A stretch of DNA of 64,000 nt from Tropicibacter sp. Alg240-R139 (GTDB lineage: Bacteria; Pseudomonadota; Alphaproteobacteria; Rhodobacterales; Rhodobacteraceae), in the NCBI RefSeq assembly GCF_900537075.1, contig NZ_UNRA01000001.1, forward strand, positions 954,191 through 1,018,190, in the 5' to 3' direction. A program made the position numbers and the translations under genes. The notes under the pieces were generated by a model. The model searched no databases. It worked only from the letters and a program-made list of their open reading frames with translations, and had not been told where the DNA came from. This document shows positions 53,056 through 62,202 of this stretch, in pieces; position 1 is the stretch's first letter; each line of letters opens with the position of its first letter.

Positions 53056-54036
53056 TCACTCGGCTGGTGTGACGGATGATTTGGCGTTTGTACGCTTGCG
53101 GCGCAGCTTTTTGCGGATCTGGCCCAGGCTGTCGCGGATCGGCACGACCAGTGCCGCCGTCAGACTGTCATGGCGTTGTGCTAGACGGTTGCCATGGGCA
53201 TCGCCCAAGCCAAACTTCAGCTTCTCCGCTTCTTGCGGGACATAAAGCGTGCCGAACATCCAATCCCAGATGGCCAGAACCTCGCCATAATTGGTGTTGT
53301 GATGGGCCGGGTCGATGGAATGGTGGATCTGGTGTTGCGCGGGTGAAATCAGGATGTGTTCCATCACTCGGCCATAGCTGAGCCAGATGTGCGTGTGCCG
53401 GAAATTGGCGCCCAGCATATTGAACAGCAGATACCCTGTGTTCACTCCCAGCAACAGGCCCATTGTCACCCCTCCGGGGAACAGGGCCAGCAGCGCGCCT
53501 TGGGTCAGGCCGATCATGGCGCCATGGATAACCGATTTTGTCAGGTCATAGATCGGGTGCTTGCGATAGACGGTCACCGGCGTCATCACCTCTGCCGAAT
53601 GATGCAGAGAATGGAAGGGCCAGAGGATGTGAACCTCGTGATGTAAGCGGTGCACCCAATAGGTTGCGAAATCACTGACCACCAGTAAAAGCAACGCGAT
53701 AACAATCGGATGTGGTTGTACCTCGGCCAGTTGCGGCAAGGGCAGATGTGCCGCCACAAAGGGGGCAACAATCGTGCTGAGCGCTATCACGTTGAACGCG
53801 CCCGCCACAGTCAAAAGCCGCGACAGGGCAAAGACCTTGAGGTCAACGATGTGCGAGGGATGCAGCCAGACGGCCTTGGGCATCAACCATTGCAGAAACG
53901 GCTGCCGCTCGCCCCGCACACGGTATAGCGCCACTGCAATCACCAGAGTCGTGATCAGATACAGCGGCCAAAGACGGCTCTTGTTGCCAAAACCGGCATC
54001 CCACAGTTCGACTCCGATCCCAGTTAGATGTTCCAT
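53056..54036 (-). CDS. Sterol desaturase/fatty acid hydroxylase superfamily protein
   Basis: 326 residues with several membrane segments and the histidine clusters of the family: HRLHHEVHILWPFHSLHHS (about 130-148), NFRHTHIWLSYG, and QHQIHHSIDPAHHNTNYG near 235. A diiron site for hydroxylation or desaturation of lipids is implied. C-terminus is basic. It is divergent from the Fur-family gene and co-directional with the acyltransferase, suggesting a small lipid- or surface-modifying unit. Confidence 0.88.
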   Translation of the reverse strand: MEHLTGIGVELWDAGFGNKSRLWPLYLITTLVIAVALYRVRGERQPFLQWLMPKAVWLHPSHIVDLKVFALSRLLTVAGAFNVIALSTIVAPFVAAHLPLPQLAEVQPHPIVIALLLLVVSDFATYWVHRLHHEVHILWPFHSLHHSAEVMTPVTVYRKHPIYDLTKSVIHGAMIGLTQGALLALFPGGVTMGLLLGVNTGYLLFNMLGANFRHTHIWLSYGRVMEHILISPAQHQIHHSIDPAHHNTNYGEVLAIWDWMFGTLYVPQEAEKLKFGLGDAHGNRLAQRHDSLTAALVVPIRDSLGQIRKKLRRKRTNAKSSVTPAE

Positions 54037-54107
54037 ATCACCACGTCCGACTGCTCTTTTGTTATGCGGTCAGACTAGATGGCGTTTTCGTCAGCAATAT
54101 GGCGCGA

Positions 54108-54148
54108 TTTCCGGTTTTCCTGTGACATGTTATGGATTAAACCGGAAA
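54108..54148. promoter_or_regulatory. 10-bp perfect inverted repeat in the Fur-family promoter region
   Basis: TTTCCGGTTT (54108-54117) and AAACCGGAAA (54139-54148) are perfect inverted copies 21 bp apart, centred 48 bp before the Fur-family ATG. The spacing and position around a TTATGGATTAA stretch suggest a dimer-of-dimers operator or a leader hairpin. It does not resemble the classical Fur box. It could control the divergent hydroxylase gene as well. Confidence 0.45.
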
Positions 54149-54175
54149 GCCATTCGACCTCTGGGGGCCGCATAC

Positions 54176-54589
54176 ATGCCGGACACAATCATCTCGCGTT
54201 GCGAAGCCAAAGGCTTGCGCATGACCGGCCAGCGGCGTGTGATCGCTAAGGTTTTGCAGGAAAGCGACGATCATCCCGACGTCGAAGAGTTGTATGCGCG
54301 CGCAAGTGCGCTTGATTCCGCGATTTCGATTGCCACGGTCTATCGCACCGTCAAGCTGTTCGAAGAGGCGGGCATTCTCGAGCGGTTGGAGTTCGGCGAT
54401 GGCCGCGCGCGCTATGAGGATGCCGAACGCGATCATCATGACCACCTGATCGACATGAATTCAGGCGAAGTGATCGAATTTTGCGACCCAGAGATCGAGG
54501 CGTTGCAGGAAAAGATCGCAGCGAAGCTGGGGTATGAGCTGCGCGGTCACAAGCTGGAACTCTACGGCGTGCCGCGCAACAAGGATTAA
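54176..54589 (+). CDS. fur: Fur-family metalloregulator
   Basis: 137 residues from the ATG at 54176 (MPDTIISRCEAKGLRMTGQR). The winged helix contains SDDHPDVEELYARAS and ISIATVYRTVKLFEEAGI. The metal-binding region has AERDHHDHLIDMNSGEVIEF. C-terminal Cys pairs are absent. In Rhodobacteraceae this group acts as Fur or the manganese-sensing Mur, and the metal cannot be told from sequence. Its stop overlaps the convergent neighbour by 4 bp. Confidence 0.92.
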   Translation: MPDTIISRCEAKGLRMTGQRRVIAKVLQESDDHPDVEELYARASALDSAISIATVYRTVKLFEEAGILERLEFGDGRARYEDAERDHHDHLIDMNSGEVIEFCDPEIEALQEKIAAKLGYELRGHKLELYGVPRNKD

Positions 54590-54978
54590 TCCTTGATCGT
54601 TCTGTCGTAGCAGTACGCCCGCGCCTGAGCCGAGCTGAGGACGTTACCCACCAGATCAACCGTGTTCGAAGCCGAGGTGACTGCGCCCTGTTGTGGCGGT
54701 GTCAGGCTGAATTGCACGGATGTTTTGCCAGGCTCGCCGACGCTGGCGCCGCGACCCCTCCAGACAAAGATGCGGTCACTGGAGGATCTTGACAGCTGCG
54801 AGATCACATAGACCCCGGCACCACACCAATAGTCGCCGGGCGCGCGGCCACTTTTGACCACCACTTCGAACACGTTTGCAGCGACGGGATAGACGTTGAA
54901 GTTGTTGGCGTACCCGGCCTGTGCCATGTGGCCCGGCACCATGAGACCTGCCAATATGGCGGCTTTGATCATGTTCAT
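54586..54978 (-). CDS. Exported hypothetical protein
   Basis: 130 residues. A signal peptide ends near MAQAGYA, so it is periplasmic or secreted. One Cys near DYWCGAG and one in RAYCYDRT could form a disulfide. The mature domain (VYPVAANVFEVVVKSGRAPG) is beta-rich; I do not recognise the family. It is convergent with fur, overlapping at the stops. Confidence 0.78.
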   Translation of the reverse strand: MNMIKAAILAGLMVPGHMAQAGYANNFNVYPVAANVFEVVVKSGRAPGDYWCGAGVYVISQLSRSSSDRIFVWRGRGASVGEPGKTSVQFSLTPPQQGAVTSASNTVDLVGNVLSSAQARAYCYDRTIKD

Positions 54979-55028
54979 GTTCTCTCTCCCCTTTGGTGTG
55001 CATGTTACGCATCACGGAAGGGGACGGA

Positions 55029-55892
55029 TCACTCGCGCGCGCGGTTCACCGCCTCGCGGTGAAAGATGTAGAGCGATGAGGCGATGATGATTGCGGCCCC
55101 GAGCAGAGTCATCGCATCGGGTATTTCTGCAAAGAAAAAGAACCCAAAGGCTGAGGCATAGATCAGCTTCATGTATTGTACGTTGCCGATAATGCTCGCC
55201 TCGCCAAGGCGTAAGGCCTGCACCCCGATCCATTGCGCGACCGTGGCAATAACTCCCAGGGCAATCATGAACAGCAGATCGTCCATGTCCGGTGTTTGCC
55301 ACAGCCAGATTAAGGGAATGCCAGCCATTAGCCCGACAAAGAACGACTGATAGATCAGCAGCGTCGCGGTGTCCTCGGTCTGGGACAGTTTACGAATGCA
55401 CACACCCGCAGTGGCCGCACCCAAGGCCCCGACGACGGGGATCAAGGCATAGGGGTCGATGAACCCGTCCAGCCCGGGGCGCATGGCCACGAGAACGCCC
55501 AGGAATCCGATTCCAATGGCTGCAATCCGATGGCGGCCAACGTTTTCGCCCAGGAAAAAGGCTGCCAAGAGCGCGAGAAAGAATACCTGAGCAAAGGTCA
55601 GCGTCACGGCGGTGGCCAGTGGCAATACAGCCACTGCCCATATGCCGGTCGTCAACGCCACAAAGGCGGCAAAGATCCGAATGGCGTGAATGCCGGGTCG
55701 GCGGGTGCGCAGGCTGTTTGGAAAATCGCGGACTACCTGCGGTGTGGCAGACAGGAACACGACAATCTGGCGGATGAACAGGATCTGCAAAACGTGATAT
55801 TCTGTCACCGCCACTTTGGCCATGGCTGCAGTGGTGGAAAATAGGGCCACCGATACCATCGACCAAAGGACGCCCTGAAGGTTCCTGGACAT
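55029..55892 (-). CDS. DMT-superfamily (EamA) transporter
   Basis: 287 residues from the ATG at 55892 (MSRNLQGVLWSMVSV). Ten predicted transmembrane segments in two EamA repeats. Features include ATGIWAVAVLPLATAVTLTF-like signature residues and FAEIPDAMTLLGAAIIIASS near the end. Inner-membrane exporter of an unknown metabolite. It is divergent from a second DMT gene whose C-terminal repeat is similar (DERPDAMMLAGAVVIVGSG), suggesting paralogues. Confidence 0.92.
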   Translation of the reverse strand: MSRNLQGVLWSMVSVALFSTTAAMAKVAVTEYHVLQILFIRQIVVFLSATPQVVRDFPNSLRTRRPGIHAIRIFAAFVALTTGIWAVAVLPLATAVTLTFAQVFFLALLAAFFLGENVGRHRIAAIGIGFLGVLVAMRPGLDGFIDPYALIPVVGALGAATAGVCIRKLSQTEDTATLLIYQSFFVGLMAGIPLIWLWQTPDMDDLLFMIALGVIATVAQWIGVQALRLGEASIIGNVQYMKLIYASAFGFFFFAEIPDAMTLLGAAIIIASSLYIFHREAVNRARE

Positions 55893-56041
55893 GCGCTGCT
55901 CTCTCCCCTTGGCCTCGCCGAGCGCGAGTATCCGACACGGGCACCGCAATGAAAAGTCCGACCGCATTGCTGCTTGCACAAGTGATGCGAATTCGTCATG
56001 GCTTGCTCAGGACACGACCCTTTTCTGTGGGATCCCAGACA

Positions 56042-56911
56042 ATGGAAAATCTGCGCGGCGCCGGATTGATGACGCTGGCCATGCTTGGCTTTGCGTTCGA
56101 GGATATGCTCATCAAGCTGATGGCCGACGCCATGGCGACCTGGCAGATCATCTTGGTACTGGGCACAGGCGGGGCCGCGGTCTTTGCCTCGATGACGTTG
56201 CTGAAACGCCAGCCGCTGTTTACGCGCGCCTATCTGAGCGCACCGATCATAGTGCGCAATCTGGGCGAATTGATCGGCACTTTGGGCTTTGTCACTGCGA
56301 TCGCGCTCACTCCGATTTCACAGGCTTCGGCCATTTTGCAGGCAACTCCGCTGGCCGTAACTTTGGGGGCGGCGCTGTTTCTGGACGAACCGGTGGGCTG
56401 GCGGCGCTGGGTGGCGATCTTGGTGGGGTTTGCAGGGGTCATGTTGGTCATCCGCCCCGGTACCGAAGGGTTTGACATACGCTCGCTGTTTGCCGTGCAG
56501 GGTGTTTTGGGGCTGGCAATCCGCGATTTGGCGACCCGCAAGGTTCCTGCCGAGACGTCTTCGTTCCAATTGAGCTTTCTGGCCTTTTTGACGTTAATCC
56601 CGGCGGCTTCTATCCTGTCGATGTTTAGCGATCAGGCATGGGTCGAACCGACTCCTGTTTTGTGGGGGCTGTTCGTTGGGGTCGTTGGTCTAGGTGTAGC
56701 TGCCTATTACGCGATCGTGGCCGCGATGCGAATTGGCGAAGTGTCTTTTGTGACCCCGTTTCGCTATTCGCGGATGATCTTTGCACTTGCTGTCGGTTTT
56801 GCGGTCTTCGATGAGCGTCCTGATGCGATGATGCTTGCGGGGGCGGTGGTGATCGTGGGCTCGGGCATTTACACGATCTGGCGTGAGCGCAAACATCGCC
56901 CTGCGGCTTAA
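56042..56911 (+). CDS. DMT-superfamily (EamA) transporter, divergent paralogue
   Basis: 289 residues from the ATG at 56042. Ten transmembrane segments. VTAIALTPISQASAILQATP and FDERPDAMMLAGAVVIVGS are EamA-type motifs. It is head-to-head with the preceding DMT gene across 149 bp. It is also similar in length and C-terminal sequence. Eno follows 68 bp downstream as a separate unit. Confidence 0.92.
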   Translation: MENLRGAGLMTLAMLGFAFEDMLIKLMADAMATWQIILVLGTGGAAVFASMTLLKRQPLFTRAYLSAPIIVRNLGELIGTLGFVTAIALTPISQASAILQATPLAVTLGAALFLDEPVGWRRWVAILVGFAGVMLVIRPGTEGFDIRSLFAVQGVLGLAIRDLATRKVPAETSSFQLSFLAFLTLIPAASILSMFSDQAWVEPTPVLWGLFVGVVGLGVAAYYAIVAAMRIGEVSFVTPFRYSRMIFALAVGFAVFDERPDAMMLAGAVVIVGSGIYTIWRERKHRPAA

Positions 56912-56964
56912 GTGCCCCTTTTATCATGGGCTTTTGACCGGTATGAGGCGCGCAACGCATCTGA

Positions 56965-58523
<1,559 letters not shown>

Positions 58524-58633
58524 AAGCAGTTTCGACTGATCCGTTTTGGTTTGGCCGCGGAATGTAACCATGATTTCGTGCAACGACTGGCTTGAAGTCA
58601 GGCTGTGTTTCAAATGAAACCATGATGAAAGAC

Positions 58634-58775
58634 GGGGAAGCTCCCGCACCCGAGCGATCCCGACTTTGTCGGCACCGCTAGCGGCTTTGGGCCGGGCGCC
58701 GGGCAAAGCCCGGCGCCCGGCCCAACGGGAGGAGGTGTTTCGTCAGAAACATCGACGACGGGCGGGAGTTCTTCC
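58634..58775. repeat. Dispersed palindromic repeat, family A, copy 2
   Basis: 142 bp closely similar to the copy at 30.4 kb. It contains GGGCCGGGCGCCGGGC-AAA and its perfect complement (58689-58723, 16-bp stem), the CCCAACGGGAGGAG block, and the GTTTC-GTCA-GAAAC hairpin with ATCGACGAC. Imperfect terminal arms GAAGCTCCCGC / GCGGGAGTTCTTCC bound it. It lies between the eno operon and the split DUF1330 gene. 58524-58633 holds no gene. Confidence 0.85.
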
Positions 58776-58812
58776 TTTCCGGACGTCACGCCAAGCCCGA
58801 CCCAGCCGACGT

Positions 58813-58941
58813 TTACAGGCCATCCACCAGCATCAGGTCTGTGTCCGCCGCCTGTTCGCGTACCAGCCGGGCCGCGGAGTATTCCCGCGATTCGTAGAAT
58901 TTGCGCGCGCCAGTCATGTCGTCGAATTCGATCGCGATGGT
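58813..58941 (-). pseudogene. 3' part of a DUF1330 gene split by an IS element
   Basis: 42 codons reading TIAIEFDDMTGARKFYESRE and onward to DLMLVDGL and a TAA. This is the C-terminal half of a DUF1330 protein. It has no start. Joined to the 5' part at 59858-60016, with the IS and one TA removed, the frame runs through without a gap. Confidence 0.85.
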
Positions 58942-59091
58942 TAGGCTCAGGACCCATTGATTTCCATCTGTTGGCGTGATTCACGGTTTGGAAAACGAGC
59001 GGTGAACATGCCTGATCTAATTTGGTTATCCGATGCGCAGATGGAGCGTCTTGAGCCCTACTTTCCCAAATCCCATGGCAAGCTTCGCGTT

Positions 59092-59131
59092 CACTGCCCG
59101 GCAGGGCATCACGCAGTGATGTCCCGAGAGG
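59092..59131. repeat. Miniature palindromic insert 1 in the transposase
   Basis: 40 bp, interrupting the codons between KLRV and DDRR. It begins CACTGCCCGGCAG, contains the stem CATCA-CGCAG-TGATG, and ends GTCCCGAGAGG. It shifts the frame and adds a stop. It matches insert 2 (reverse complement) at 34 of 40 positions. Confidence 0.8.
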
Positions 59132-59684
59132 GATGACAGACGTGTTCTAAGCGGGATTATCTATTTTAATCGCAACGGCTTACGGTAGCGTGATGCGCCC
59201 AAAGAATATGGTCCGCACAAGACGCTATATAACCGTTGGAAGCGTTGGAGCGAAAAAGGCATCTTCGCACAGATGATGATTGGTTTGGCCGCTGAGCATT
59301 GCGAACAGACGACGGTCATGATCGACGCCACCTACCTCAAAGCCCATCGAACGGCGTCCAGTCTGGGCGTCAAAACGGGGGGCGTGGTCGCCTGAGTGGC
59401 CGCACCAAGGGCGGGATGAGCACGAAACAGCACGCGATCTGCGACAGTTACGGCCGTCCGCTAAATCTGTTCGTGACCGCCGGTCAGGTCAGCGACTACA
59501 TCGGCGCAAGGGCGCTGCTGAGCGGTTTGTCAGATGTCGAATGGTTGCTCGGTGATCGAGGTTATGATGCTGATTGGTTCAGAGAAGCGTTGAACGACAA
59601 AGGGATACGCGCCTGCATCCCAGGCCGAAAGCGACGAAAGACGGCCACCCGATACGACAAGCGTCGTTACAAACGACGCAACCG

Positions 59685-59726
59685 CCCCTCTCGTGACATT
59701 GCTGCGCAATGCACTGCCGGGCAGTG
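59685..59726. repeat. Miniature palindromic insert 2 in the transposase, opposite orientation
   Basis: 42 bp between KRRNR and EIMFG. Read on the minus strand it is CACTGCCCGGCAGTG, then stem CATTG-CGCAG-CAATG, then GTCACGAGAGGGG. The central stem differs from insert 1 at four positions, but every change keeps pairing. It brings an in-frame TGA. Confidence 0.8.
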
Positions 59727-59857
59727 ATGCGAGATCATGTTCGGTAGGCTGAAGGATTGGCAGCGCGTGGCAACACGATACGACCGCTGTCCTAAGGTCT
59801 TCCTCTCAGCAATCGCTCTCGCTGCACTCTTCATTTATTGGTTATGAGTCCTGAGCC

Positions 59858-60016
59858 TAGGCCCCGCAAATTGCCTTCGCGGTGTTCGGCGGTAGGGTTT
59901 CGTATCAAAACGCGACCACCGTATTGCTGGATAGCGGGGCTGGACATGGCTTTGAACTCTTCGAATTTTTCGGGATCGTGCACCCGAATATGGGCGACCA
60001 GATAGGCCTTGGGCAT
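59858..60016 (-). pseudogene. 5' part of a DUF1330 gene split by an IS element
   Basis: 53 codons from the ATG at 60016 (MPKAYLVAHIRVHDPEKFEE), preceded by AGAGG at good spacing. It reads through the DUF1330 N-terminal half (QYGGRVLIRNPTAEHREG) to the TA at the IS end. Within the IS the frame stops after a few codons. The reconstructed protein would be 95 residues, normal for the family. Confidence 0.88.
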
Positions 60017-60217
60017 GATGAACACCTCTTGTCTCGGTGTCTGATCCTACCACATGTTACGGCTGAAGAGTATGCAGCGGCCCGGCACGAGGTAATTCGC
60101 CGAGCCGCTGAAAAGTGCCGCCGACAGTGGCTGCGGGGCTGTCTCTAACTGATGTTGCCTGACGGGTTCAGGGGGAATGTCGGTCAACATTCGTCCATGA
60201 CGTATGGTGCACGACTA
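60017..60217. other. Intergenic region without recognised features
   Basis: 200 bp between the disrupted DUF1330 gene and the GNAT gene end. It must contain the former DUF1330 promoter. No tRNA, hairpin with T-run or credible ORF was found. Confidence 0.4.
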
Positions 60218-60667
60218 TTAGAGCGGTTTGCTCATCAGCACGAAGCGCTCACGGGGACGAAAACCGGTGCGCATGTACAGCCGCTGCGCGGTTTCGTTTT
60301 CGCGGTCAACCTCTAGATGCAGCGCGGTCAGGCCAGCCGCTGCGAGCGCTTTGGGTAATTGGATCAGAACTTCAGTGGCAATTCCGCGTCCCCGTATCGC
60401 GGGGCGGATATAGATTTCATCGATGAAACCATCCATGCCACCAAACTCGACCGACCAGCCGAAAGTGACGATGACATATCCTAACGGGGCACGGGCCGGA
60501 CCAATCAGGTAGATGCATCCATGTGGGATACCTTCGAGCAACGGCATCAGAGCAGCATAACGCGCCTCGTCGGTGCTCTCTAACCCTTCTTCTTCATGAA
60601 AGGCTGCGACGAGTGCCAGCACGCGTTCGATGTCTTCAGGGCGGGCGAGGTGCAGGGCTGCGCTCAT
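60218..60667 (-). CDS. GNAT-family N-acetyltransferase
   Basis: 149 residues from the ATG at 60667 (MSAALHLARPEDIERVLAL). The acetyl-CoA-binding motif is IDEIYIRPAIRGRGIATEVL, followed by LHLEVDRENETAQRLYMRTGF. Substrate unknown. Its start overlaps the stop of the GrpB-family gene by ATGA, so it is the last gene of a coupled series with the nucleoside hydrolase. Confidence 0.9.
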   Translation of the reverse strand: MSAALHLARPEDIERVLALVAAFHEEEGLESTDEARYAALMPLLEGIPHGCIYLIGPARAPLGYVIVTFGWSVEFGGMDGFIDEIYIRPAIRGRGIATEVLIQLPKALAAAGLTALHLEVDRENETAQRLYMRTGFRPRERFVLMSKPL

Positions 60668-61176
60668 GTATAGTGCTCCAGGGCCTTGGTTTCCGCCTTG
60701 TCGATCCAGGTTCCCTTGCAGGCGCCATAGGCCCGGTGATCGCCGGGATGCAAAGCTGCACATCGGGCTTTGACAGAGGTATAGGCCGCACGCAAGGGCG
60801 CGTTGTCACGAAGCGCATCGCGAAAGACCAAATGCCGGGTGATCTCGGCAGAGCCTTGCGCATAACAATGAGCTTGAAACAGGCGTTTTCCGGTGTCGGG
60901 GTCGATCAGGCGGAAATAACGACGACCCGGCAGGCCAAATTCGCCCAGCCATTCGTATCCCAGCGTTTCAATTCGTGCCTGAGCCGCATCGCAGGTTTCG
61001 ATTGCTTCGAACACGGGCAGCAGGTCGATGATCGGCTTGGCAGGCAAGCCGGGCACCGAGGTCGAGCCGATATGATGGATCGTCACCAACCCCGGCAGAT
61101 CAAGCGCGCGCCAGCGATCGGCCTCGGCCTGCACCTGCGCGGGCCAGTTGGGATCGGGGGCGACGATCGGGCTCAC
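60664..61176 (-). CDS. GrpB/UPF0157-family protein
   Basis: 170 residues from a GTG at 61176, which overlaps the stop of the nucleoside hydrolase gene (GTGA). IHHIGSTSVPGLPAKPIIDLLP is the family signature, similar to minimal nucleotidyltransferases, followed by FRDALRDNAPLRAAY. The biochemical role is not established. The overlap on both sides couples it with the hydrolase and GNAT genes. Confidence 0.88.
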   Translation of the reverse strand: MSPIVAPDPNWPAQVQAEADRWRALDLPGLVTIHHIGSTSVPGLPAKPIIDLLPVFEAIETCDAAQARIETLGYEWLGEFGLPGRRYFRLIDPDTGKRLFQAHCYAQGSAEITRHLVFRDALRDNAPLRAAYTSVKARCAALHPGDHRAYGACKGTWIDKAETKALEHYT

Positions 61177-62114
61177 AAATGGGCCAGGCGTTCGGTCAGC
61201 AGGGCAAAGAAGCCGTCGGCGTCCAGATCGCCCATGAACATGGCATTGGGTGCCCGGTCGGTGACGCGCCACCAGTCGGCGACGGTCATGCCAAGCGTCA
61301 GTTCAGATTGAGTTTCGATCTCGACGTTGATGTGGCGGCCCGTGAAAAGGTCGGGGCGGATCAGATAGGCGGTAACGCACGGATCATGGAGGGGGGCACC
61401 CACCGAGCCGTATTTTTCCTTGTCAAAGCGTTCGAAGAAGTCAGTCATCTCGGCCACGGCGATGCCGACTTTGGTGCCAAGAGCACGGAAGGCGTCGTTG
61501 CGCGGCTTGGTCACCAGCGCCTTATGAGTGACGTCAAGCGGCATGACCACAATCGGCACGCCAGATTTGAACGTTATTTCTGCGGCTTCTGGGTCGACGT
61601 AGATGTTGAATTCAGCAGCGGGCGTGATGTTGCCCACTTGGAAGTAAGCCCCACCCATGAGAACGATTTCCTGCACTCGATCGACAATATCCGGCGCTTT
61701 CTGAAAGGCGGTGGCGATGTTGGTGAGCGGCCCCAATGGACAGAGAGTGACGGTGCCAGCGTCCTGCGCGCGGAGGGTGTGGATGATGAAATCCACCGCG
61801 TGGCCGTCGGTCAGGGGCATCGAAGGGTCTGGCAGAACAGGCCCGTCGAGGCCGGTTTTTCCGTGCACATGCTCGGCAGTCACCAGCTTGCGGCTGAGCG
61901 GAACGTCGCAGCCGGCATAGACCGGAACGTCCGTCTTGCCCGCCAGTTCACAGACGATGCGGGCGTTTTTTTGGGTGAGCGGCAGGGGCACATTGCCGGC
62001 CACAGCCGTAATTCCCAGAACTTCGATCTCTTCGGGGCTGGCAAGCGCCAGCAGGATGGCAACCGCGTCGTCCTGGCCGGGGTCGGTGTCGATGATGATT
62101 TTGCGCGCTGTCAT
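61173..62114 (-). CDS. Inosine-uridine-preferring nucleoside hydrolase
   Basis: 313 residues from the ATG at 62114 (MTARKIIIDTDPGQDDAVAI). The N-terminal Asp cluster DTDPGQDD binds calcium, ITAVAGNVPLPLTQKNA follows, and a late APLHDPCVTAYLI motif closes the site. It cleaves N-glycosidic bonds of nucleosides for salvage. A repeat of family B lies just upstream of it. Confidence 0.93.
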   Translation of the reverse strand: MTARKIIIDTDPGQDDAVAILLALASPEEIEVLGITAVAGNVPLPLTQKNARIVCELAGKTDVPVYAGCDVPLSRKLVTAEHVHGKTGLDGPVLPDPSMPLTDGHAVDFIIHTLRAQDAGTVTLCPLGPLTNIATAFQKAPDIVDRVQEIVLMGGAYFQVGNITPAAEFNIYVDPEAAEITFKSGVPIVVMPLDVTHKALVTKPRNDAFRALGTKVGIAVAEMTDFFERFDKEKYGSVGAPLHDPCVTAYLIRPDLFTGRHINVEIETQSELTLGMTVADWWRVTDRAPNAMFMGDLDADGFFALLTERLAHL

Positions 62115-62142
62115 GGCGGTGCTCCGGATGTTGGGTGGGAAA

Positions 62143-62200
62143 GGGGGCTCTGCCCCCCGGACTGCGTCCTCCCCCCGGGATATTTTTAGCAAGAAGAAGA
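62143..62200. repeat. Dispersed terminator-like repeat, family B, copy 2
   Basis: GGGGGC-TCT-GCCCCC then GGAC-TGC-GTCC hairpins, followed by CCCCCCGGGATATTTTT and an A/G-rich tail. The CCCCCGGGATATTTTT core matches the copy at 44.4 kb, while the hairpin arms differ. It lies just after the mazG stop, upstream of the nucleoside hydrolase. Confidence 0.75.
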
Positions 62201-62202
62201 GG

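Larger units (their letters stand above)
59008..59847 (+). pseudogene. IS5-like (DDE) transposase, inactivated
   Basis: The fragments are readable in order: MPDLIWLSDAQMERLEPYFP, DDRRVLSGIIYFNRNGLR, KTLYNRWKRWSEKGIF, TVMIDATYLKAHRTAS, GRTKGGMSTKQHAICDSYG, DRGYDADWFREALNDKG, KRRYKRRNR and IMFGRLKDWQRVATRYDRC. Lesions seen are a ~40-bp palindromic insert at 59092, a TAG where Trp is expected after NGLR, a one-base deletion near 59385, and a second palindromic insert at 59685. The DDE pieces survive but no intact protein can be made. Confidence 0.9.
58944..59857 (+). mobile_element. IS5-family-like insertion sequence, degenerate, with TA target duplications
   Basis: 914 bp with terminal inverted repeats GGCTCAGGACCCAT (left) and GGCTCAGGACTCAT (right, reverse complement), 13 of 14 matching. 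A TA flanks each end (58942-58943 and 59858-59859), as expected for this family. It contains one transposase gene with several lesions. It sits inside a DUF1330 gene, in the opposite orientation. IS427-group membership is recall of the transposase pattern. Confidence 0.9.

Noticed and set aside
59299-59727. A stand-alone 142-residue protein within the IS
   Set aside because: It is only the open middle part of the transposase after a one-base deletion, with non-homologous N-terminal residues and a C-terminus made by the second palindromic insert.
61179-62189. 336-residue plus-strand frame opposite the nucleoside hydrolase
   Set aside because: The minus strand encodes a nucleoside hydrolase with intact DTDPGQDD and HDP motifs; the plus-strand frame is a GC-rich shadow.
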